From Lentisphaerota bacterium (GTDB taxonomy: Bacteria; Verrucomicrobiota; Lentisphaeria; Oligosphaerales; JABHEG01), in NCBI GenBank assembly GCA_018676675.1, contig JABHEG010000069.1:25116-89115 (forward strand): 64,000 nucleotides of DNA, read 5' to 3'. The position numbers were made by a program, and so were the translations under genes. This document shows, piece by piece, positions 43,730 through 50,923 of this stretch (positions are counted from its first letter, which is position 1; each line of letters begins with the position of its first letter). Below the pieces are notes generated by a model. It was not told the origin of the DNA. It did no database searches and saw only the letters and a list, made by a program, of their open reading frames with translations.

Positions 43730-45568
43730 ATGAGACATGCTTGCGGACTCTGCGAAGGGCTTCTGGTTCCGACTCTCCTCAAGCTCGGGTTGGGGCTGGC
43801 CGTTCCAGCCCACGTCCCCGCGGCGTTCGCCGACGAGGCCCGGTCCGACTGGGGAAAGGCAGGGGGCGGATTGCGTATTCACGAACGGGCTGAGTACCTC
43901 GAGGGATTGCCGATGGGACCGTTCGCGACATTGCCCGACGGCAAGTTGATCACCGTTGACGAATCGATTCATGCGCTGTTGAGCACCGATAGCGGCCGTA
44001 CGTGGCAAGAGCACCCCATATTCGCCGACACTGCGACGTACAAGATCCGTCCCGAGCGAGCGATCATCTGTACCCGCGAGGGAACGGTAGTCGTCGCATT
44101 CGCCAACGAGGCCGAGCGGGACTTTTCCGGATGGGACGTCAACACGCACGACACCGTTGGAAAGCCGGTCCTCCCAACCTACATCGTCCGCAGCACTGAC
44201 GGTGCCAAGACCTGGGAGGAACCACAGAAACTGCACGACGACTGGACGGGAGCGATCCGCGACATGATCCAGACCAAAGACGGCACCATTGTGTTCACCT
44301 CAATGATGCTCCGTCACAGCCCCGGCCGGCACACCGTCGTCACCTATGCCTCCAAAGATGAAGGCCAAACGTGGCACCGCAGCAATGTGATCGATCTGGG
44401 AGGCATCGGGCATCACGGCGGCGTAACGGAAGCGACGATCGAGCAGCTCGCCAACGGCCAATTGCTGATGTTGGCGCGCACGAATTGGGGCAAGCTCTGG
44501 CGGTCCGTTTCCAAGGACGACGGAATGACGTGGATGCCGATCGGTCCGAGCGATATCGACACGAGTGCGGCCCCAGCCATACTCAGACGACTGGCGAGCG
44601 GACGCATATTCCTGGCGTGGAACCGCTTTTGCTATGAAGGAACCGATCGGTTCCCCCCGTACGGCGGCGACGGGCACGCAACCGGGACGGCGACATCCTT
44701 GCAGCGGCAAGAGCTCTCGATCGCTTTCAGCGAAGACGACGGTCAGACGTGGAGTGACCCGGTCGTCGTCGCTCGCGTGCCTAGGGATCACGACGGAACA
44801 TGGCTCAAGAGCCAGGTATCGTACCCGTATGTGTTCGAGTGCACCCCGGGCGAGATCTGGCTGACAACCTGGGCGGGTGGGTTGCGCGTCAAGCTGTTGG
44901 AGAAGGAGTTCGTCGGTCCGCTCGGCCGCCCGCACGTGGTGATGTTCGGCGATTCGACGACCGCCCGCCGCGGGAACCTCCGGATCTATCCCGATCAGGT
45001 CCGCAAGTTGCTCCACGCCCGCGGCCACTCGATTCACGTCACAAACTCGGGCGTATCGATGCAAAACACCGAATCGGCCCACCCCAAATTCGACGAATTG
45101 GTCCTCAAGCACGAACCGCAGGCCGTAGTCATCCAGTTCGGCCTCAACGACGCAATGGTCGACGTGTGGAAAGACCCGCCGGCAACCGAGCCGCGCGTGC
45201 CCATCGACACATACGAACAAAACCTGCGGCAATTCATCGCCGAGATCCGAAGCATCGGCGCCCGGCCGATCCTCATGACGCCCAGCCCGCTCACGTGGAC
45301 GACCCTCACGCGAAAATACTACGCCAAACCACCCTACGCCCCAGACGATCCCGACGGTCTGAACCTGTTCCTGCACGACTACGCAGACGTCTGCCGGAAC
45401 ATCGCAGAGAACGAAAACGTACCGCTGGTTGATGTGTTTGGGGCATTCGTGTCACAAGATGCGGATGCTCTGCTTCTGGATGGTATGCACCCGAACGAAG
45501 CGGGACATCGTCTCATCGCCGAGCTACTCCAACCGGTGCTCGAGAGCACAATCGAGATAGGCGAATAG
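43730..45568 (+). CDS. Sialidase-like propeller fused to an SGNH/GDSL esterase
   Basis: A 612-residue secreted two-domain protein with AAGGAGG nine bases upstream. After a signal peptide (to about residue 34) comes a propeller with five Asp boxes: STDSGRTW (85), STDGAKTW (155), SKDEGQTW (208), SKDDGMTW (261) and SEDDGQTW (334). The second half is an SGNH hydrolase with all blocks: VVMFGDSTTA (Ser409), NSGVS (Gly441), FGLND (Asn473) and DGMHPNEAGH (Asp584, His587). The combination suggests one polypeptide that removes an ester, such as O-acetyl, and then acts on the same glycan. Sialic acid as substrate is only inferred from the propeller type. The catalytic arginine triad was not verified. 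Confidence 0.87.
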   Translation: MRHACGLCEGLLVPTLLKLGLGLAVPAHVPAAFADEARSDWGKAGGGLRIHERAEYLEGLPMGPFATLPDGKLITVDESIHALLSTDSGRTWQEHPIFADTATYKIRPERAIICTREGTVVVAFANEAERDFSGWDVNTHDTVGKPVLPTYIVRSTDGAKTWEEPQKLHDDWTGAIRDMIQTKDGTIVFTSMMLRHSPGRHTVVTYASKDEGQTWHRSNVIDLGGIGHHGGVTEATIEQLANGQLLMLARTNWGKLWRSVSKDDGMTWMPIGPSDIDTSAAPAILRRLASGRIFLAWNRFCYEGTDRFPPYGGDGHATGTATSLQRQELSIAFSEDDGQTWSDPVVVARVPRDHDGTWLKSQVSYPYVFECTPGEIWLTTWAGGLRVKLLEKEFVGPLGRPHVVMFGDSTTARRGNLRIYPDQVRKLLHARGHSIHVTNSGVSMQNTESAHPKFDELVLKHEPQAVVIQFGLNDAMVDVWKDPPATEPRVPIDTYEQNLRQFIAEIRSIGARPILMTPSPLTWTTLTRKYYAKPPYAPDDPDGLNLFLHDYADVCRNIAENENVPLVDVFGAFVSQDADALLLDGMHPNEAGHRLIAELLQPVLESTIEIGE

Positions 45569-45592
45569 CCGTCAGCAAGAGAGCCTAACGGA

Positions 45593-46351
45593 ATGAAGTG
45601 GATTCTCGATGCAGGCATGTGCCTGGGCGCACTGTCATGAACGGCCGCAGCGGACCAGCAGGGGTGGACGTTGGCGGAAAAACGACAGACACAGTCGCTG
45701 GCTGTGACAGAGCTCGACGTCGTCCTCCCGACGGTACCGGAGGGGCAGCAATTTCAGCTCGCGCTCGATGCGCGCATCGACTGGGAGCGACCGGCCGGCT
45801 CGAACCCGTGGAAGGTGGGAATGGCGGAGTGGTTGCGACGCGAGGGGAAGACGATCATCGGCAACGGACCACCGCGCGCCCGGACCATGCTTGACCTGCA
45901 CATCCCCCGGTTCACGGAGATGGCCTCCTACTCGTTCCTGCTCAAGACACATCTCAGTTCACCATGGGGTCTGGCGAACCACGATCCGGACTACACCGTA
46001 GCCGGACACGCGAGGCAGGCTAGACGCTTCCTCGACTACGCGGGGGTCCTGACCAGCTACGTCTGGCCGAGCGATCCGGAAGTGCCCACGTTCCAGCCCC
46101 TGATGTACCCGATCACACCGGTCGAGTTGAGGGCCGGAATGGTCTTAGGCGAGGAACGCATCCTGACCAACCGCTCCGGACGCTATGGCTGGCCAGACGG
46201 ATCCCAAGCGGACGTCTACGTCATCAACGCGCAGGGCCGATGCGTGTCGAAGCCGCAGACACGCACTGTGCGCGAAGACGGGCGCCGTCTGATCGAGGTC
46301 CGAATGCCGGGGGACCACTTCGCGATCCTCGTGCGCAACCCCGACGGTTGA
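45593..46351 (+). pseudogene. Secreted protein gene interrupted by an in-frame TGA in its signal peptide
   Basis: From the ATG at 45593 the frame reads MKWILDAGMCLGALS, then TGA (45638-45640), then in the same frame TAAADQQGW and on for 237 codons to 46351. The interrupted start has the charge, hydrophobic core and Ala-x-Ala cleavage of a signal peptide. This suggests a nonsense mutation or base-call error, not a chance frame. A TTG at 45671 could in principle restart translation without the signal. The remaining protein (KVGMAEWLRREGKTIIGNG, ARRFLDYAGVLTSYVWPSD, MYPITPVELRAGMVLGEERI) looks like the last part of a TIM-barrel glycosidase, so an internal deletion is also possible. It ends the plus-strand cluster. 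Confidence 0.65.
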
Positions 46352-46389
46352 TTGCGAAGTACATGCACGCTCGTTCCGTGGTTGACTGC

Positions 46390-49300
46390 CTACTTCACGG
46401 ACCGGAAGCCGAAGCTGTACAGCCTCAGGCTCGGTGCGCCCAAGTGGAAACGCAAACGGATGTCGCGGCCGACCGGCAGAGCATCGCCCCCCTGCCACGC
46501 AATCGGCACCGCCAGGCCGTCTCCGGCCGGCATGCGGCAGTCGGCCCGACTGAACCCTCCCAGCACCTCGCCTGAGGCCGCGTCGAGCACCTCGACCCCA
46601 AAGGCGCTGTCCCGGCTGGCCGCACCTTCGATGTTGACCGTCAGGCCCCGGCTGGTGCCGCCAGGCGATGCGATGGGAATCGTGGTGATGGTGGCCTCTT
46701 CGCGACCTCGCTGCGGCGTGTAGTAAGTCCAGCCATTCACGCGAATCGTGGCGCAACCGATCTCGGTCAAGTTGTGCCTGTACCCGTCCGTGCCCTCGCG
46801 GCGCGCGGCCGTACCTCTGTAGTAGACTCGGACCGTGTCACCTTCGAGCATAGGCGACATCTGGAAGATATAGCCCGAGTCCCAGGCGCCCGGTGGGCCC
46901 ACCGGCAGGACCCTCTCCCCGTTCTTGACCCGCGTGAAATTGAACCCATCGCGGCTGACGGCAATGCCGACATCCGCGAGTGGGCATCCGTGTCGTCCCG
47001 GCCAGTAAAACGCGAAATACAGCCCCTCGGCCACGCGCACTTGGGAGGCATAGATCTCATACTCGTTCTTACCCGCGACCGAATCGAGGTACACCTGGCC
47101 GCGCATCGTGTACTGGTTGCCTGTGGCACCGATCTCGCTGAATGCCGGCGTTGTCCCGTAGGGGTTGTCGACATCCAGCAGGTGTTCCATGCCTCCCCAG
47201 TTCACCAGGTCCCGGCTCCAGATCACCCCCCAGGAGCGACCGGTTTCGGTATAGACCCGGCTGTAGATTCGGATCGGGCGTTCCGGGTCCTGGGCCATGT
47301 AGACGCTCGGCCGGCCCCCTTCCCGCATTGATCCCACCGCGCTCGTTTCGGTCCGACCGGTCCACGTAACTCCGTCCGCTGAGTAGTCCGCCCAATAAGT
47401 GCCGCGGTTGTCATGGGAATACCCCAGACGCATGTACTTCGCCGCCGGATCGCTCGCGTCCGGATTGTCGTAGTAGGGCGGTTCCTTCGTGTCGGGCTGT
47501 CTGTACGGCGCCTTCGTGCCCGGGCGTCCGTGCCAGAAGTTGAGCGGCCGAGGCGGCGTCTTATCGGAGTCGGGCTTGCGCACGCCCTCGGGCGGCGTGT
47601 CCACCATCTCAAAGTGTACCCCATCGCGGCTGATGGCCAGGCCGTAGTGCGGCTCACCGAGGTCTTCCCCTCCTTCCGGGGAGGAGTAACGCATGACGTA
47701 GAGGCCGTCGTGTTTGGCGACCCTCGGCCCCCACACGATGCGGTTTTCTCCGCGCGGGGATAGAGACGGATTGCGACTGGGCCTGGCCATCCGGTTGAGC
47801 ACGAATTCTGCGTTCTCGGTCTCGGCCACCTCAAGTGAGTCCAGAAAGAGCACCTCGCGGTCCTCGTCTACCGACAGCGAGGGGATTCGCAACCGGTCAA
47901 AGATCGGCCGGTCCCTGCCGCCTGCCGCGGCCGCGTAGAACAGGAGTCCGACGTCTGAGGCATCCGCCGGCGCATGCTTCTCGGTGTTCACCGGCAGGCA
48001 AGGTGCGTTGAAGGGCCCGCGGCATTCCTGCACCTGGCCGAACTCCTGGCCCATCCAACGTGCGCTGTAGGCCCAGCGCCGGGTCGTGTTCTGCCACAGC
48101 GTCCAGACCACCCCCTGTGGGTCGCGGAAGAGCACTGGCCAGCCCAACTGCTCGATCTGTGGATGGACGTGTCCCTGGTTCCTTTGAGCCCACATTCCCC
48201 GGCGCAAGACGGGGACTTCTTCAGCACTCACGATGGTGCCGGTGTGCCAACCGTCTTCCGACAGCGTCGCGTAGGCGATCGTCGGGCCACCCCCGCTGTG
48301 CCTGCTCAGATTGCCCTCCAAGTCCAGGGGAATCCGGCGCAGCCCCTCGTGCAAGAAGCTGACCAGAGGCCGCCCCTCGGCAACCATGATCGAGGGATGG
48401 AACGCATACTCCCGGGCCACCTGCTCAGGGCGCTCCCATTTCCCTTCCGGCGTGCGCCGTACCACCCAGATGCTGAGGTCCCGCCGGAACGCAAGCCAAA
48501 TTGATCCGTCGGGAGCCAGGTCCATCACCGAATCCTGGCATTCGCGTTCCGATTTCGGGATTCGGCCGCCGCGCGAAGCCATCTCCGGCATGCCGGCGCC
48601 CAGCCCCCCGACCGCTTCCGCCTCGCCCCCGGATACCGGACGAACATAGACGGTGTCGTCCTGCGAGTAACTGACCACGATCGCCCCGCTCGCGTCCCTC
48701 GTGATGTCGCCCGCACGGCAGGCCCCCGCAACCAGAAGCCTCGGCTTCGACCAGGACCGGCGATCACTCAGCGCTGGGGTGGCCTTTCCGCCCGCCTCGG
48801 CTCCCGTGTGCCACAGTCCGTCCGGTGCATGCCACACAACATGGAGACGGTTCCCGCCGCCGATCGCCATGCTGGCGCGGCATGCCGCGGTGTGCCCGGG
48901 AAGCAAGGCTGAAGGCGCCTCGCCCAGCAAGGCCACCGCCTGCAGATCACCACCCCGCGGCTTGTATGGGTTGTCCCGGGTGCCCGCCCCCCAACTCAGC
49001 CAGATCTTCCCCGGCTCCTGCTCGACCAGGACCAGCCAACGGCCTTGATCGTCCCGGACCAGCTGACGACCGTTCCAGGGCAGTTGGTCGAAACGAGATG
49101 TGATCCGGTCTGTCGAGTCCGTTTGGGCTGCGATCTCAAGTCCGGTACCCGTCCCCGGGTCACGCAGCACAAACGGGTCCCACATGTTCGCATAGTCTTC
49201 CGTCTCGGCGGGCAGCGGAGGCATGCTGGTGTGAGTAATCGCCTCGCCATATTCGCCGGCACGCCCACGGCGTGAACTCCAATACTCTCTGACCCGCCGC

Positions 49301-50085
49301 GTATGCTCTTCCACGGCCTGACGTCGCTGTTCCTTACGGCGCTCCCGTTCTCGCGTGAGATCTGTTTCTGGGATCGACACCGCCTCAATGGCGTCCACAT
49401 AGACGTGGGCGGGCAGGGCCTCAGCCCCGAAATGTGGAAAAAGGTCGAGGGTGTTGAACGAATGGTCACTCTCGTAGCGAATGTCCGTACCGATCTCGAG
49501 CCAGTCGTCCGCCGCTTCCGGGCGGTAGTGCAGGTCATACGTCCTCGCTGTCTGGTCAACGGAGAATCGGAACTGCCACCAGATCCCGGTCGGCATGGTG
49601 GCTCTGTAGTGCCAACTCCCGCCCCCGCCGTGCCCGACACGACCACTGGATGTTATCAGCAGGCTTGGCCCTCCGACGGCGTCATCGGCGGCCAGTCGCA
49701 CCACCATCGCGCCCCCTTCGCCGCGTTTGGCCAGGAAGGATAGGCGGAACGCGCTGTCCGGCCCACACAGAGGGGTGGAACGCACAATACGCCAGTGCTC
49801 TCGTTTCCCAAGATGACTCTCTGCGGCGCCGCAGACGATGGCCAGAGCATTGCTCCCGCCCTGCATTGCCGTGTCTGTGGCATCCGCCAGTCGATTGCTG
49901 TGGGGCGGATTGTCGGGATGCGGGTGCATCAGGCCGAATTGGCCGCCCGGGTCATCCGGATTGCCCAGCAGCCCCGCGTCCCCACGTGCACACTCCTCGA
50001 AATCTTGCCGAAGTGTCACCGCTGCGTCAACCACTCCGCAGGTTCCCAGCAGCAGAACCAGAGCTGTCACCGATGCGACCTTCAT
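46390..50085 (-). CDS. Large secreted multi-domain beta-propeller protein of unknown function
   Basis: A 1231-residue secreted protein. The start at 50085 follows GAGGGAACCATC and opens a signal peptide (MKVASVTALVLLLG to VDA). Residues 25-240 are a concanavalin-like sandwich (VTLRQDFEECARGD, HVYVDAIEAVSIPETD). A short charged helix (RERERRKEQRRQAVEEH) links to a sialidase-like propeller at about 290-720 (RASMAIGGGNRLHVVWH, SVMDLAPDGSIWLAFRRD, YATLSEDGWHTG). A second, GH43-like propeller occupies about 750-1120 (YGLAISRDGVHFEMVD, WADYSADGVTWTG, IYSRVYTETGRSWGVIWSRD). A beta-sandwich ends the protein. Catalytic residues cannot be assigned; it may be an enzyme or a large glycan-binding protein. 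It converges with the broken gene before it. Confidence 0.7.
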   Translation of the reverse strand: MKVASVTALVLLLGTCGVVDAAVTLRQDFEECARGDAGLLGNPDDPGGQFGLMHPHPDNPPHSNRLADATDTAMQGGSNALAIVCGAAESHLGKREHWRIVRSTPLCGPDSAFRLSFLAKRGEGGAMVVRLAADDAVGGPSLLITSSGRVGHGGGGSWHYRATMPTGIWWQFRFSVDQTARTYDLHYRPEAADDWLEIGTDIRYESDHSFNTLDLFPHFGAEALPAHVYVDAIEAVSIPETDLTRERERRKEQRRQAVEEHTRRVREYWSSRRGRAGEYGEAITHTSMPPLPAETEDYANMWDPFVLRDPGTGTGLEIAAQTDSTDRITSRFDQLPWNGRQLVRDDQGRWLVLVEQEPGKIWLSWGAGTRDNPYKPRGGDLQAVALLGEAPSALLPGHTAACRASMAIGGGNRLHVVWHAPDGLWHTGAEAGGKATPALSDRRSWSKPRLLVAGACRAGDITRDASGAIVVSYSQDDTVYVRPVSGGEAEAVGGLGAGMPEMASRGGRIPKSERECQDSVMDLAPDGSIWLAFRRDLSIWVVRRTPEGKWERPEQVAREYAFHPSIMVAEGRPLVSFLHEGLRRIPLDLEGNLSRHSGGGPTIAYATLSEDGWHTGTIVSAEEVPVLRRGMWAQRNQGHVHPQIEQLGWPVLFRDPQGVVWTLWQNTTRRWAYSARWMGQEFGQVQECRGPFNAPCLPVNTEKHAPADASDVGLLFYAAAAGGRDRPIFDRLRIPSLSVDEDREVLFLDSLEVAETENAEFVLNRMARPSRNPSLSPRGENRIVWGPRVAKHDGLYVMRYSSPEGGEDLGEPHYGLAISRDGVHFEMVDTPPEGVRKPDSDKTPPRPLNFWHGRPGTKAPYRQPDTKEPPYYDNPDASDPAAKYMRLGYSHDNRGTYWADYSADGVTWTGRTETSAVGSMREGGRPSVYMAQDPERPIRIYSRVYTETGRSWGVIWSRDLVNWGGMEHLLDVDNPYGTTPAFSEIGATGNQYTMRGQVYLDSVAGKNEYEIYASQVRVAEGLYFAFYWPGRHGCPLADVGIAVSRDGFNFTRVKNGERVLPVGPPGAWDSGYIFQMSPMLEGDTVRVYYRGTAARREGTDGYRHNLTEIGCATIRVNGWTYYTPQRGREEATITTIPIASPGGTSRGLTVNIEGAASRDSAFGVEVLDAASGEVLGGFSRADCRMPAGDGLAVPIAWQGGDALPVGRDIRLRFHLGAPSLRLYSFGFRSVK

Positions 50086-50923
50086 GATGGTTCCCTCGCT
50101 TCTCTGTAGACGCTTCACTGCAACAACGCGGTCCCTTACGTCACGACACTGCTAATCCGCACTTCTCATGAACTTGGGGTGGGTCGAGCCTTGCTTTCGC
50201 AAGCGGGTGCTGTGGAGCCGAGCATAACGAGACGGGCTCCACGGCTTCCGTGGGGCAATGAGGCCTTAGCGAATGTCAAACCACTGCCCCGTGCGGCGAG
50301 AGCGGGGATCGGCGTGCCCCAAGTTTACCCAACGGGTGGGCATCGCCTTCTGTTCTCGGAAACACAGTGTCTCGCCCAAGGATCGATCAGGTGATGCCCA
50401 ATGGGCTCTGCCAGAACGAGAAACAAATGCCACAATGTCCTGCCCATGAGAAATGCGGGCCAACGGATCTGTTCTCCGAGGAAGAGGTACAATCGCGGTT
50501 CCCCGGCAACAGGTCAAACCTCACGGCGATCACGGAGGAGGGAAACGCCTCAGTTTTTCCCCGTCGCGCGCCCTGGGCCAAGGGGCGTGCGAGCGGCATT
50601 CGTGGAGCACCCGAACACAGACGAAGTATATTCCGACATGACGGAACCAACTCACAGGACGACAACGGATGGAGATCAGTTGCACGTTCGTCGGGACGCG
50701 GAGGAGGGCGGCAGGTTGGTCGCGACCGGCGGCAGTGGCACACGCTTCGGGAGGGACCGGTTTCTGTGCATTCGGCCGAGCCCTGGCTTGCAGGGGAAGG
50801 TGAAGACGTGGTTTCGGCACGACTGATTCCGTCCATAGACGCCGGAGAAGTCAGCATCCACATCCCGTCATCCCGATTCATGCTGTGCATTTCGCTGTCG
50901 GCTGGAGCTTTGGGAGATTGACC
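50086..50923. other. Long divergent intergenic region with two hairpins
   Basis: An 838-base spacer between the divergent propeller gene and M60-type gene. Stem-loops are seen at 50190-50203 (CTTGC/GCAAG) and at 50212-50242 (GTGGAGCC/GGCTCCAC with a 15-base loop). Frames across 50367-50921 on the plus strand are open but compositionally unlike the neighbouring proteins and carry no motifs, so I do not call a gene. Confidence 0.5.

Noticed and set aside
45638..45640. TGA as selenocysteine or reassigned codon
   Set aside because: It falls in a signal-peptide core where selenocysteine has no role, no SECIS-like hairpin was noticed just downstream, and TGA serves as a normal stop in neighbouring genes.
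50367..50921. 184-codon plus-strand frame before the M60-type gene
   Set aside because: No ribosome site, no domain-like pattern and unusual composition. The stop falls just before the true start at 50924, but the translation does not look like a leader protein.
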